Notes: generated by a model from the letters alone, not told the origin. Positions 41,238 through 52,400 are shown, numbered from the stretch's first letter. The stretch is DNA of 64,000 bases from Flavobacterium sp. MedPE-SWcel (GCA_001874325.1 MPCW01000003.1:62001-126000), one strand, 5' to 3'. Numbers and translations are program-made.

Positions 41238-42554
41238 TTATTCTCTAGTAAAATCGTTAACTGTACTCCCTTGTTCTATTATAAATCCATCTTTTCTAAA
41301 GGTAATAGTAATACCAGCAGGGTCAAAGTTGAACTCAGTATCACTTAAAGGGTTTAAAGGGAAAGCACCTTGCCCTGTAGCCTGTGCCATTAACTGTTTG
41401 CCATCATGTTTTATAGTTATTTTTAGCGGAATAGTTGACGAAGCATAGGTGCCCTCATAACTTTTAAGAATTTCAAGATCTACTTTAGCAGATTTTAAGT
41501 TAGGGAAACGATAAGGTACTTTATAATAACTACTCAATATGCCTATTAATATTTGATTAGAGTCGTACCCTTCACCGTTAATAGTCATAGCGATACCTAG
41601 CCCTTCTTTAGGGTAATACGCTAATATCGAAATAAAGCCTTCTATACCACCATTGTGACCATAAAATTTTCGTTCGCTAAAAGGAATTATAAAAATACCT
41701 TTGCCATAACCAAAATCCATTTTTTTCATTTCTTCTAAAGACTCTTCTTTGATTATATCTCCTTCAAATAAAGCTCTAATAAATTTAGTCAAATCAGTAG
41801 GAGTACTTTGTAATGCACCTGCTGCATAGGCAACAGATTCGTGCCACTCGTCACGCTTTTTCCATTCATTTCCATCAAAACTATAAGAATAAGCCTCGTT
41901 ACGCTTAGGCTTTATTTTACCAAAGTAATAGGTGTTTTTAAGTTTTAGTTTTTTTACGATTCGTTCGTTTACAACATCTTTATAGCGTTTTTTTGTAATG
42001 TCCTCTAAAATGTAGCCAAGTAATAAATAGTTACTATTACTATAACTAGCTTTTGACCCAGGTGTAAAAACAGGTTCAAAACTAGCGATACGCTCTAGCA
42101 TTGCTTTACGTGTTTGTGGAGTTGCTACATAGCTCATAAAATCATCATTAGCAGTGTAGTTATAAATACCACTAGTGTGATTAAGTAAGTTTTTTATAGT
42201 AATACTATCAGCATTTTTAATCTGAGGATAGTATTTGGATAACTTAGTATCAAGCGTAAGCTTTTTTTTCTCTATTAACTGAAATATAATAGCAGAGGTA
42301 AACATCTTGGTAATAGACCCTATTTTGTATTTAGTATTAATATCTGCTTTTGTGTCGGTTTCAAGATTAGCATAACCATAAGCTTTAGCAAAAGCAATAT
42401 CATCTTTTTCGCGTATAGCAACCGATCCCATGAACTTATCATTCGCAGTAAAGTAGCTTAGTAGGCTATCAATTTTTTGAAACCTAGTTTCACTTTGTGC
42501 AAAAGTTGTTGTAGCAATACTTAGTATAAAGAGAGCTAATAATATTTTTTTCAT
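41238..42554 (-). CDS. Secreted serine hydrolase of the class C beta-lactamase / PBP fold
   Basis: A 438-aa protein with a signal peptide (residues 1-20, ending TTFAQ). The catalytic S80-I-T-K83 (KIGSITKMF) and the Tyr motif YSN in ASYSNSNYLLLG (about 171) are present, and HNGG near 300 plays the KTG role. A beta-rich C-terminal domain (about 350-438) follows. Such proteins are peptidases or esterases more often than antibiotic-hydrolysing enzymes. No resistance context is visible. Confidence 0.9.
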   Translation of the reverse strand: MKKILLALFILSIATTTFAQSETRFQKIDSLLSYFTANDKFMGSVAIREKDDIAFAKAYGYANLETDTKADINTKYKIGSITKMFTSAIIFQLIEKKKLTLDTKLSKYYPQIKNADSITIKNLLNHTSGIYNYTANDDFMSYVATPQTRKAMLERIASFEPVFTPGSKASYSNSNYLLLGYILEDITKKRYKDVVNERIVKKLKLKNTYYFGKIKPKRNEAYSYSFDGNEWKKRDEWHESVAYAAGALQSTPTDLTKFIRALFEGDIIKEESLEEMKKMDFGYGKGIFIIPFSERKFYGHNGGIEGFISILAYYPKEGLGIAMTINGEGYDSNQILIGILSSYYKVPYRFPNLKSAKVDLEILKSYEGTYASSTIPLKITIKHDGKQLMAQATGQGAFPLNPLSDTEFNFDPAGITITFRKDGFIIEQGSTVNDFTRE

Positions 42555-42631
42555 GATGATGAATTTAGATATAAATAAGACTAATGACTATTTGTTTTGT
42601 TACGAATTTAAAAACATATTTTAAAAATTTA

Positions 42632-42639
42632 TATTTTTG
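42632..42639 (+). promoter_or_regulatory. Promoter -7 box for the KAP NTPase gene
   Basis: TATTTTTG, 17 bp before the ATG at 42657; the leader would be only about 12 nt. Confidence 0.6.
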
Positions 42640-42656
42640 GGTAAATCCAACTTAAA

Positions 42657-44096
42657 ATGACTGACTTAAATTTACTAGACAACCTACCTATTGAAAAACT
42701 TACACCAGAAACTGACTACTTAGGCTTAATAGAAAAAGGTGACTTAATAAAAACCTTTTTGAAAGGTAACAAAGATCAATTTAATCGTATTAAAATGCTT
42801 AGCTTATATGGTGAATGGGGTAGCGGTAAGAGTACCTTAATGAAGTATTTGGAGAAAGAACTTAAAGCAGGTTTTAATACTTACTTTTTTGAGGCTTGGC
42901 AGTATGAAAAGGATGATAATCTTGCAATTTCCTTACGAGATGTTATTGTGTCTAAAAGTAAAAACAAAGGAGAGTTGAATTGTGATGCTTTTTTAAAGGT
43001 AAGTGGTAAAGTTTTAAAAGGGTTTGGCAAGGCGACCTCACTTGGTTCTAAATTAATAGGAGAGTTCGAAAAAGAAGAAGAGTCTACTTTTTATGAAGAT
43101 TTAGAGCAATTTAAATTTGAATTTAAAACATTAGAGGATGAGATTAAAGCAAGTACACAAAAAGAATATAATATTGTTTTTATTGATGATTTAGATCGAT
43201 GCGAACCCGAACAAGTTCTAAATCTGCTATCAGCTATTAAGTTGTTTTTTACCTATGGGCAGAAAACTATTTTCTTTTGCGGTATAGATAAAAAAGCTGC
43301 TGAAGAAGCAGTAAAAACTAAATATGGTGAAGTCGTAAAATCAAATGAGTATTTAGAGAAAATATTTGATATTTCTTTTACTATGCCTGTACATGATAGT
43401 TTGCAAAAAATGATAAACCATTATTTTTTGCGAACAGAATATTTTAATGTAAATGGGAGTAGACATATTAATTTTATTGTTCAAGGTTTTTTTCAGAAAA
43501 TAGGATTTACAAACCCGAGACGAGTAAAAAAAGTTTTAAATAAGTATCAAATACTTCGGAATATAAAAGAGAGAAAATTATTAAAGAATGAGGTTTTACC
43601 TAATATTGATGTTAGGAAAAGAGAACCTAATAGTCTTTTTGAAACGATATTGGTTTTATATTTAATAATATTACATGAGTTTTATCCATTATTTTTTAAA
43701 GATTTTTTGAATTTCGAAAAAAAAGCATTGAATTTAAACCGCATTAGTTATGAGAAAAGAACGGGTGAAATTTCATTACGAGATATAGTTACTATTGGAG
43801 GGATTGAATTGTCAGAATGTCCTTTTAATGAATTGAAACATTATGGGACTACTATGAAAGATAATCGCTTGTCGATAACGATCTGCCCAACAAATTTTGA
43901 AAGTCTAATGATAAGCAGAGAAGGGATGGAAGCGAGTTCTTTACTATCTGATAAGAGGTTTTTGTCTAAAGAAAAATCTATAGAGCTAGATTTTTATGAG
44001 TTTATAATGAATAATTCAAATATTATTTATGATGATCATGAACTTTCTAGTGCAACTTTTGCATCAGTTAAAAAACTTATAGCAAAGGCGCTATAA
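42657..44096 (+). CDS. KAP-family P-loop NTPase
   Basis: A 479-aa STAND/KAP-type NTPase. The Walker A LYGEWGSGKSTLM lies at about 51-63, the aromatic FFEAWQYEKDDN after it is typical of KAP proteins, and Walker B FIDDLDRCEPEQVLNLL lies at about 177-193 with a conserved Cys. The usual transmembrane insertions between the motifs are absent; one hydrophobic stretch (ILVLYLIILHEFYPLFF, about 325) might be membrane-associated. KAP NTPases occur in phage-defence systems, sometimes alone. It sits alone between a hydrolase gene and polA, its end 2 bp from the polA stop. Confidence 0.88.
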   Translation: MTDLNLLDNLPIEKLTPETDYLGLIEKGDLIKTFLKGNKDQFNRIKMLSLYGEWGSGKSTLMKYLEKELKAGFNTYFFEAWQYEKDDNLAISLRDVIVSKSKNKGELNCDAFLKVSGKVLKGFGKATSLGSKLIGEFEKEEESTFYEDLEQFKFEFKTLEDEIKASTQKEYNIVFIDDLDRCEPEQVLNLLSAIKLFFTYGQKTIFFCGIDKKAAEEAVKTKYGEVVKSNEYLEKIFDISFTMPVHDSLQKMINHYFLRTEYFNVNGSRHINFIVQGFFQKIGFTNPRRVKKVLNKYQILRNIKERKLLKNEVLPNIDVRKREPNSLFETILVLYLIILHEFYPLFFKDFLNFEKKALNLNRISYEKRTGEISLRDIVTIGGIELSECPFNELKHYGTTMKDNRLSITICPTNFESLMISREGMEASSLLSDKRFLSKEKSIELDFYEFIMNNSNIIYDDHELSSATFASVKKLIAKAL

Positions 44097-44098
44097 GT

Positions 44099-46933
44099 TT
44101 AATGCGCTTCTAGCCAATTATTACCTGTTCCCATATCAACGTCTAGTGGTACATCTAGTTTAAAGGCATTTTCCATTTCGTGCTTAATCATGGGCTTAAT
44201 GCGCTCTAGTTCACTATTGTGTACATCAAAAACAAGTTCATCATGCACCTGTAGTAACATTTTACTTTTCCAGTTTTCGTTAACTAGCTTGTTTTGTATG
44301 TTAATCATGGCAATTTTAATAACATCGGCAGCACTACCCTGTATAGGGGCATTTACGGCATTACGCTCGGCAGCACCACGCACTACAGCATTTTGCGAGT
44401 TAATGTCCTTTAGGTAACGCCTTCTACCCAATACAGTTTGTACATAACCTTGCTCGCGCGCCAATTCTATTTGGTCTTGTATGTATTGCTTTAATGTAGG
44501 GTAGGTTTTGTAGTAAGCATCAATAAGCTCTTTCGATTCCGACCTACTTAACGATGTTTGATTACTTAACCCAAATGCTGATACACCATATACAATACCA
44601 AAGTTTACTGTCTTGGCGTGGCTTCGTTGCTCACGAGTAACATCTTCTAAAGCTACATTAAATACTTTTGCAGCGGTAGATGCGTGAATGTCCTCTCCGT
44701 TTTTAAAAGCGTTTACCATCTCTGGGTCGCCACTTAGTGCAGCAATAATACGCAGTTCTATTTGCGAGTAATCGGCAGATAGTAGGGTGTAGTTTTCATC
44801 ACGAGGCACAAATGCAGCACGTACTTGTCTACCACGTTCTGTACGTACAGGTATATTCTGTAAGTTAGGGTTGTTAGAGCTAAGGCGTCCTGTAGCAGCA
44901 ACGGTTTGCATGTAGTCGGTATGCACACGTTTTGTTTTTTCGTTTACCTGTTGTGGTAAAGCATCTACATACGTGTTTTGTAGTTTTACAAGCTGTCGCC
45001 AGTCGAGTATATTTTGTACTATAGGGTTTTCTTTAGCAAGGTAAGAGAGTATCTCTTCGCCTGTTGCATATTGCCCCGTTTTTGTCTTTTTTGGTTTTGG
45101 TCCACCTAGCTTTAGTTTATCAAACAGTATATCACCCAGTTGTTTTGGCGATGCAAGGTTAAATGTTTCGCCTGCGGTTTCATATATCCCTTGTTCTAGC
45201 TCTTTTATATCAGTAGCCAACTCGTCTGATAATGTCTTTAAAAAATCAGTATCAAGGTTAATACCTTCACGTTCCATAGCAGCCAGTACAGGCATTAATG
45301 GTATTTCTATTTCATCAAATAGTTTTCTAGTTTCAGCCTCTTCTAGCTGAGGTTCAAAAACTTCTTTTAGTTGCAAGGTAATATCAGCATCCTCTGTAGC
45401 ATATTCTTTTACAAGATCAATTGCTACATCGCGCATGCTTTTTTGGTTCTTCCCTTTTTTACCAATAAGCTCTACTATTGGCATAGGCGAGTATTGTAAA
45501 TATGTTTCAGCTAGTATATCCATACCATGACGCATATCTGGGTTAATAAGATAATGTGCTATCATAGTGTCAAAGAATTTTCCTTTTACGGTAACACCAT
45601 AGTTAGCTAATACCTTAAGGTCATACTTTAAATTTTGCCCAATCTTCTCGATATTTTCATCTTCAAAAAATGGAGTGAATTTTTCAAGTAAAGCTAGCGC
45701 TTCATCTCTATCCTCTGGGAAGGGTACATAAAACCCTTTACCAGTCTCCCAAGAGAACGATATACCTACAAGCTCGGCAGTAAGCGCATCTATACCTGTA
45801 GTTTCGGTGTCAAAACATACTGTTTTTTGTTGTAATAGGTCACGAACCAATAAACCTACACCTATGTTACCTTGTATCGCTTGATACAAGTGATTTTTAG
45901 TATCTAGTTTTTTATAAAAGCTTTCTTCTGGTGTGTTAGCATCGTTCGTGGCAGGCGCACCAAATAATGAAAACTGCTGATCGTCTTGTTCTTTTTTTGC
46001 AGCACTTTTTGCAGGAGCTGCTTGGGTAGCATCAGTTTGAGCTCCCTCAGCAGGGAATATTTTATGAAACTGCTCTATCATTCTCCTAAACTCTAACTCC
46101 TGAAAAATAACTTCTGCCTTTTCAGTATCAGGTCTAGAAAGTTCATAATCATCTCCGTTAAAGGTAACATCACAATCTATAATAATAGCAGCTAATTTTT
46201 TCGACATAATACCTTTGTCGGCATTAGCCTCAATCTTTTCTTTCATTTTTCCTTTTAGCTCGTGTGTGTTGGCTAAAAGGTTTTCCATGCTACCATATTG
46301 CTTCAAGAACTTTTTGGCTGTTTTGTCTCCCACGCCTGGTAATCCTGGTATGTTATCTACAGCATCACCCATCATACCCAAGTAATCTATTACTTGCTCA
46401 GGTCGTTCTATTTCAAAACGTTCTAATACTTCGGGTACACCCCAAATTTCGATACCGTTACCCATACGGGCAGGGCGGTACATAAATATGTTTTCAGACA
46501 CTAATTGTGCAAAATCCTTATCAGGAGTAACCATAAAAACTTTATAGTCCTCTTTTTCTGCTTGCTTGGCTATAGTACCTATAAGATCATCGGCCTCAAA
46601 ACCTGCCATTTCTATAATAGGAATGTGCATGGCTTTTAATATATCTTGTATATAAGGCACTGCTATTTTAATAGCTTCAGGTGTTTCGTCACGATTTGCC
46701 TTGTATTCTACAAACATCTCAGTACGCATTGCGCTACCGCCTTTATCAAAAGCTACAGCAAGGTGATCTGGTTTTTCACGTTTTATAACATCAAGCAACG
46801 AGTTCATAAACCCCATAATCGCTGAGGTGTCCATACCCTTAGAGTTAATTCGAGGATTTTTTATAAAAGCATAATAACCACGAAATATTAAGGCGTAGGC
46901 ATCAAGTAGAAAAAGTCGTTTTTGCTGTGACAT
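44099..46933 (-). CDS. polA: DNA polymerase I
   Basis: A 944-aa polymerase with three domains: 5'-3' exo/flap nuclease (1-290: LDAYALIFRGYYAF; DDLIGTIAKQ; GLPGVGDKTAKKFLKQYG), 3'-5' exonuclease (about 350-540) with DEDD residues retained (CFDTETTG near 372, GQNLKYDLKVL, ATEDADITLQ), and polymerase (about 560-944: DYSQIELRIIAALSG, motif B RSHAKTVNFGIVYG, motif C LLQVHDELVFD). A low-complexity Ala/Lys linker lies at about 295-320. Length fits the family. It should process Okazaki fragments and act in repair. Confidence 0.96.
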   Translation of the reverse strand: MSQQKRLFLLDAYALIFRGYYAFIKNPRINSKGMDTSAIMGFMNSLLDVIKREKPDHLAVAFDKGGSAMRTEMFVEYKANRDETPEAIKIAVPYIQDILKAMHIPIIEMAGFEADDLIGTIAKQAEKEDYKVFMVTPDKDFAQLVSENIFMYRPARMGNGIEIWGVPEVLERFEIERPEQVIDYLGMMGDAVDNIPGLPGVGDKTAKKFLKQYGSMENLLANTHELKGKMKEKIEANADKGIMSKKLAAIIIDCDVTFNGDDYELSRPDTEKAEVIFQELEFRRMIEQFHKIFPAEGAQTDATQAAPAKSAAKKEQDDQQFSLFGAPATNDANTPEESFYKKLDTKNHLYQAIQGNIGVGLLVRDLLQQKTVCFDTETTGIDALTAELVGISFSWETGKGFYVPFPEDRDEALALLEKFTPFFEDENIEKIGQNLKYDLKVLANYGVTVKGKFFDTMIAHYLINPDMRHGMDILAETYLQYSPMPIVELIGKKGKNQKSMRDVAIDLVKEYATEDADITLQLKEVFEPQLEEAETRKLFDEIEIPLMPVLAAMEREGINLDTDFLKTLSDELATDIKELEQGIYETAGETFNLASPKQLGDILFDKLKLGGPKPKKTKTGQYATGEEILSYLAKENPIVQNILDWRQLVKLQNTYVDALPQQVNEKTKRVHTDYMQTVAATGRLSSNNPNLQNIPVRTERGRQVRAAFVPRDENYTLLSADYSQIELRIIAALSGDPEMVNAFKNGEDIHASTAAKVFNVALEDVTREQRSHAKTVNFGIVYGVSAFGLSNQTSLSRSESKELIDAYYKTYPTLKQYIQDQIELAREQGYVQTVLGRRRYLKDINSQNAVVRGAAERNAVNAPIQGSAADVIKIAMINIQNKLVNENWKSKMLLQVHDELVFDVHNSELERIKPMIKHEMENAFKLDVPLDVDMGTGNNWLEAH

Positions 46934-47082
46934 GAAAAAATAGATTAGTCTGTAAAAGTAAAAAAACCGATGCAGAATATAAAGTTCCTTATAAGGTATA
47001 AATGCTAAAGTTATCTTAGTGTTTTGTTTTGCTGTAACATTTATCGGCTTTATTCGTTTCTTTGTATATTAAATCAGAGCAA

Positions 47083-48312
47083 ATGTTTCGTTGGATATTA
47101 TTATTCGTTTTTATAGCAATTATAGAAATCTATGCCTTTCAGGCAATACGCACGGTTAGCAAACTACGCTGGCTTTTATGGGGTTATCAAATTATATCAT
47201 TTCTTATAATGGTTTATATCTTCTATTCATTCAGCCAGTTTGATAGAAGTGTCGGTCAAAACAAACAGAGTTTGTTTACAATAGGGCTACTATTGGCTAC
47301 CTATATTCCTAAAATAGTAATCACGGTTTTTTTATTAGGAGAAGATATTACTCGTATTATAGGCGGGATAATGCGAGAGTTTTTAGGTAACAGTAATGAG
47401 TCGTTTTTTAATGAAAGACGAAAATTTGTTAGTCAGGCAGCTTTAAGTATTGCCGCTATACCATTCCTTTCGTTATTATACGGGATGAGTAAGGGTAAAT
47501 ATAATTTTAAGGTTAAAAAGAAAACAATATACTATCCAGATTTACCTGAAAATTTTGATGGAATGACGATTACTCAAATATCCGATATTCATAGTGGTAG
47601 TTTTGACGATCCTGATGAGATCGCTCATGCTATAGATCTTATTAATGAGCAAAAATCAGACATTATATTATTTACAGGTGATATTGTAAATACTCACGCT
47701 ACAGAGATGCACCCTTGGATAGATACTTTTAAGAAAATAGAGAAGCCAAGGTTAGGTAAATACTCTGTATTGGGTAATCACGATTATGGAGAGTATGTTA
47801 CTTGGGATACAGATAAAGAAAAGCAAGATAATTTTGAAGCAATAAAAGACTTGCACCGTCAAATTGATTTTAAACTATTGCTTAATGAGAATATTAAAAT
47901 TGATAAAGAAGGGCAGCAAATAGCATTAGTAGGAGTAGAGAACTGGGGGCACAACTTTAAAAAAGCGGGTGATTTACCTAAAGCCTCAGAAGGGTTGACA
48001 CCAGAGGATTTTAAAATTCTAATGAGTCACGATCCTTCGCACTGGGAGTATGAAGTAAAGAATGATAAAAATAATTATCATCTTACCCTTAGTGGTCATA
48101 CACACGGGTTACAGTTTGGTATAGAAATTCCAGGCTTTTTAAAGTGGAGTCCGGTGCAATATGTATACAAACAATGGGCAGGACTATATGAGAATGCAGG
48201 GCGCTATATTTATGTAAATAGAGGTTTTGGTTTTCATGCTTACCCAGGTAGAGTAGGGATATGGCCAGAAATCACTGTTTTAGAGTTAAAAAGAGGCTCA
48301 AAAATAGCGTAG
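47083..48312 (+). CDS. Membrane-anchored metallophosphoesterase (YkuE/YaeI-like)
   Basis: A 409-aa protein. I use ATG 47083 (MFRWILLFVFIAIIEIYAFQ); a TTG at 47062 gives seven more residues without support. Four N-terminal TM segments (about 1-105) and a further hydrophobic stretch precede the calcineurin-like domain. Its metal motifs are ISDIHSGSFDD (about 163), FTGDIVNTH, VLGNHDYGEY and LSGHTHGLQFG. Related enzymes hydrolyse lipid-A precursors or other phosphodiesters at the membrane. Substrate unknown. Confidence 0.88.
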   Translation: MFRWILLFVFIAIIEIYAFQAIRTVSKLRWLLWGYQIISFLIMVYIFYSFSQFDRSVGQNKQSLFTIGLLLATYIPKIVITVFLLGEDITRIIGGIMREFLGNSNESFFNERRKFVSQAALSIAAIPFLSLLYGMSKGKYNFKVKKKTIYYPDLPENFDGMTITQISDIHSGSFDDPDEIAHAIDLINEQKSDIILFTGDIVNTHATEMHPWIDTFKKIEKPRLGKYSVLGNHDYGEYVTWDTDKEKQDNFEAIKDLHRQIDFKLLLNENIKIDKEGQQIALVGVENWGHNFKKAGDLPKASEGLTPEDFKILMSHDPSHWEYEVKNDKNNYHLTLSGHTHGLQFGIEIPGFLKWSPVQYVYKQWAGLYENAGRYIYVNRGFGFHAYPGRVGIWPEITVLELKRGSKIA

Positions 48313-48326
48313 GTTGCTAAAATTGT

Positions 48327-48334
48327 TATATTTG
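48327..48334 (+). promoter_or_regulatory. Promoter -7 box for the thioredoxin-fold gene
   Basis: TATATTTG, 53 bp before the ATG at 48388. Confidence 0.6.
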
Positions 48335-48387
48335 TGTAGATTAATATAATTATAAAGTATTATTTAGGTCGGTTTAAATTTTAAGTT

Positions 48388-48684
48388 ATGTCAAAATTCG
48401 GAGAACTTATAAACTCTCAAGTACCGGTACTGATCGATTTTTATACAGAGTGGAATGAACCATCAGTATTAATGCATCCTGTAATGCGAGATGTAGCTGC
48501 TGCACTTGGTGATAGCGCAAAAGTTATAAAAATAGATGTAGATAAAAATCAAGAGTTAGCAGATGCTCTAAGAATAAAAGGGCTTCCTACACTTATGATT
48601 TATAGAGATGGTCAGATGGTATGGAGACAATCTGGAGAGCTTGATGCAAATAGTATTATAGCATTAGTACAAGATAAAGTTTAA
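48388..48684 (+). CDS. Thioredoxin-fold protein without active-site cysteines
   Basis: A 98-aa thioredoxin-family protein. Where WCGPC is expected it reads YTEWNEPSVLM, and there is no cysteine anywhere in the chain. The rest of the fold is retained: buried Asp (VLIDFYTEW), KIDVDKNQELADALRIKG and the cis-Pro in GLPTLMIYRDGQ. It cannot do dithiol exchange, so a structural, chaperone or binding role is likely. Its stop overlaps the convergent deacetylase gene by 4 bp. Confidence 0.88.
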   Translation: MSKFGELINSQVPVLIDFYTEWNEPSVLMHPVMRDVAAALGDSAKVIKIDVDKNQELADALRIKGLPTLMIYRDGQMVWRQSGELDANSIIALVQDKV

Positions 48685-49325
48685 TTAATTTTATCAAACC
48701 GAAACCCTTTTTCTTTTAAATGTTCTATCGTCTTTGGTAGTGCATACTTAAGGTTAGGGCTGGCTTTCACGCTATCGTGAAAAATAATAATACTGCCTTC
48801 TTCGGTATTATCAGTCACATTTTTTAAACATTTTTCAGGAGTTACTGCTGCCGTGTCAAAATCAGCGCTCAATACATCCCACATTATTACTTTGTATCCT
48901 TTATTTCGTATATAGCGAGATTGCACTTTTTTCAGTTTGCCATAAGGCGGACGAAATAGCTTTGTGTTTGTAAACTCAGGGTGTCGATTTGTTATAGCGT
49001 TTTCCGCAGATTCAGTATTCTCTCTATATACATCATTATTTGTAGTCCAGCCATTAAGGTGGTTAAAGGTGTGGTTGCCTATGGCGTGTCCGTTCTCAAT
49101 TACTTTATTAAATATATCAGGGTGTTCTTCTATATTATTGCCTATACAAAAGAAAGTGGCTTTAATATTATGCTCTTTCAAGAGGTCTAGTACCCATTCG
49201 GTAACCTCAGGAGTAGGGCCATCGTCAAAAGTAAGATATACCATTTTTTGATTGTTAGGTATATGCCATATGTAGTTAGGAAATATCTTCCTGATGAACC
49301 AACGTGTTTTTACCCAGTATAGCAT
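48681..49325 (-). CDS. Polysaccharide deacetylase (NodB-homology) family protein
   Basis: A 214-aa CE4-type enzyme. The catalytic and metal residues are visible: TFDDGPTP (about 31-38), the H-x3-H pair in GHAIGNHTFNHL (about 78-89), RPPYGKL (about 125) and a C-terminal IIFHDSVKASPN. It removes N- or O-acetyl groups from peptidoglycan, chitin-like or capsular sugars. The N-terminus has a hydrophobic/basic stretch but no clear signal peptide. Confidence 0.92.
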   Translation of the reverse strand: MLYWVKTRWFIRKIFPNYIWHIPNNQKMVYLTFDDGPTPEVTEWVLDLLKEHNIKATFFCIGNNIEEHPDIFNKVIENGHAIGNHTFNHLNGWTTNNDVYRENTESAENAITNRHPEFTNTKLFRPPYGKLKKVQSRYIRNKGYKVIMWDVLSADFDTAAVTPEKCLKNVTDNTEEGSIIIFHDSVKASPNLKYALPKTIEHLKEKGFRFDKIN

Positions 49326-49346
49326 AGTTTCTTGTTTTTTTGGAAT

Positions 49347-49382
49347 AAAAAAGAGGCAGTACTAGTAGTACTGCCTCTCAAA
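49347..49382 (-). terminator. Terminator of the first DUF2723 gene
   Basis: AGAGGCAGTACT-agt-AGTACTGCCTCT with a T-run on the minus strand. Confidence 0.93.
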
Positions 49383-49404
49383 ATTACGTATTATTTTGTA
49401 AGTA

Positions 49405-52400
49405 TTATTCGTTGTCTCTGCCGAAGCGTTTAAACATTTTATTATACTTATTAAAATCAGCTTTTTCTTTGTTGTAGAACCCTGTGTCTTTTTGTTCTTT
49501 CATTATCCATAGTAAACTTCTATAACGCTCTATGTCAGTAATAATATCAACATGATAAGAATCTTGTACGGCTATTTTAAGCCCTTTATAGAATGTTAAG
49601 TTTTCTTGATATTTTAGAATAAGCTTGTTTAATAAAACTCTTGCCTCTTCTTTATTGCCTGTTTTGTAGTACCCCGTTGCAAAAGGCTCTACAAGCGTAT
49701 AATATCCATAATATTCTAAAGGCATTTTTGTCATAGCAAGGTCAATAACCTTTTTCGCTTTTTCTTCTTTCCCTTCTTCAATAAGTACTTCCATTAGTCG
49801 AGCTATGTTAGTACGGAAAGTAATACTGTTTTTACGCGTTTCAGGATCATGATATATATTAGGATCTTCTCCATTACCCCAATCCCAACTCATTACAATA
49901 TCATACATCTTTTCAGAGTCAATAGCTCCCATGTCTAATGGGCTACCATCTTTAGGAATGGCTGTGCGTATTGGTACAAGTTTAAATATCATACCATCTA
50001 GTTGTAGGTAATCTTTCATCCATAGGTAATCATCATCTCCAAAACTACCACCTGTAAAACAAATAGGGCGCTCCCAGTTGTTATTAGCAAGTATGTCCAG
50101 CATCATTAAACGGTTTTTGTATAATGCATCACCTTTAATGTCAATATCTATATAAGGAACGATAGAGTCGTACTGAGCAGGTTTTACAACCTTATGTTTA
50201 ATAACACTCTCTTTGTCTACATTAAATCTTATTTTGTTAGTACGGTAATAGTTTACCATATGCCCATTGTTAAGCTCTTTTTTAACACGAGGGTCATCTG
50301 AACCTAAGAAAGTAAGGAACGTTTTAATGTCCCACCTTTCGTCTGTTTCTGGTATATGTAGCATATAGTCTCTAGTACCCTGTACATATTGGTCGTGTGT
50401 AAACGATATAGGCATTGGTTTCGACTCATAAGCCTGTCTTTTCATTTGGTCGATGTACCAGTCAGTCATAAATAAACTAGTATTTACAATTCTAACATCG
50501 GTACGGTAACCTTCAACCTCTTGTGCATACCAAAGTGGGAAAGTATCATTATCTCCAATGGTAAATAATATAGCGTTAGGGTCGCAAGATGATAGATAAG
50601 CTTTTGCCATCGCAAGAGCGGTATAACGTCCTGCTCGGTTATGATCATCCCAGTTTTGAGACCCCATTAATACAGGTGCAGCTAATAATGTTGCGGCAAT
50701 AACTACTGGTGCAGCAATTTTGGGTGTAATATATTTTCTAATAATATCATAAATAGCATATACACCAAAGCTAATCCACATAGAGAATACAGCAAAAGAA
50801 CCTACTAAGGCATAATCTCTTTCGCGCGGCTCAAAAGGTCGTTCGTTAAGGTATACTTTTAGGGCTAATCCTGTAAATAAGAATAGTATCAGTAATACAT
50901 AAAAACTCTTAGCGTCTTTAGTAGCATGGTATACCACACCAATTAGTCCAATAATTAAAGGTAAAAGGTAATAAACATTTCTACCCTTGTTGTTCTTTTG
51001 GTCAGTAGGTAAGTTCTCTTGCGATCCAAGTCGTGCCTCATCAATAGGAGTAATACCACTTATCCAGTTACCGTTAAGGTTATCGCCTCGTCCTTGTATA
51101 TCATTTTGTCTACCAGCAAAATTCCACATAAAGTATCTACCATACATGTAAGTAAATTGGTAATTGAACATGTAACTCATGTTATCCATAAAGGATGGCT
51201 TCTCGATAACAAGATATTGCCCATAGTTTTTAAGGAAACTATCATAATCGTCAAGGTCAAGTTCTCCAGAGCGGTAGCTTGCTTTAAAATCACGAATTGT
51301 TTCTTGTAATCCACCTTTTATTTGGGCAATGTATTGATAGTATTCTTCCTCTGTCATTTGCTCAGGGTCGATACCATAACTCATTAACTCTCTATCATAA
51401 TCTATTGCAGGATCTATTTTAAAGCTAAGTTGCTTAGAATACCTCATGTAGTTTGCAGAGTGTTCTGTACTCCACATTCTAGGCATAAAACCTTTGTGGT
51501 TATCATCAGTATTTTGCTTGGCGTTTTTATAATTGTTTACAATTATATATTTCCCTGTCTTGTAATCTCTTTGGTAGTTAGGTTTCTCATCGCTATACGG
51601 GTTCTTTTTATCTAAGCCTGCATAAGCATCAGAGAACATAGGACCATAAAATAACGTTTGTTCTCCATACTGCTCCCTGTTATAGTAAGCTAATACCTCG
51701 GCAGCATCAGAAGGTTTATTCTCATTAATAACAACATTAGCATTAGCACGAATAGGTAACATTAACCAAGTAGAGAATCCGATAAGTATAAACAATACAC
51801 AAAGTAGTATAGTGTTGTATAGCGGAAGCTCTTTTTTACGAGTATAGTTAAGGCCAAAGTAAAAGAAAGCTACAATAACAAGTACCATGAAAATAGTACC
51901 AGAATTAAAAGGTAGGCCTAAACTATTTACTACGAATATTTCAGTTTTCCCGAAAAGTGCCATTGTGTATGGCAATAGTAATTTAAAGATGAATAGTAGT
52001 ATTGTTACAATAACAACATTAGCAATAACGAAGTTTTTAACGGTTACTTTTTCATAATTTTTAAAGAAGTAAATAAACCCTATTGCAGGTATAGTTAGTA
52101 ATGCCATAAAGTGTACCCCGAAAGATAGACCTATAACTAACGATATTATTAGTAGCCATTTGTTACCTCGTGGTGTGTGCATGTCTTGTTCCCAACGTAG
52201 TCCTAGCCATAATAAAAGCGACATAAATAACGATGCCATAGCATATACCTCTGCTTCAGTAGCGTTAAACCAAAAACTATCAGAGAATGTAAAGGCTAAT
52301 GCCCCCACGGCAGCACTACCTAAAATGGCAATAGCACTGTTGTTGTTAAATTCGCCAAAGCGAGTAATTATTGTTTTAAGTATAATGGTAACAGACCAAA

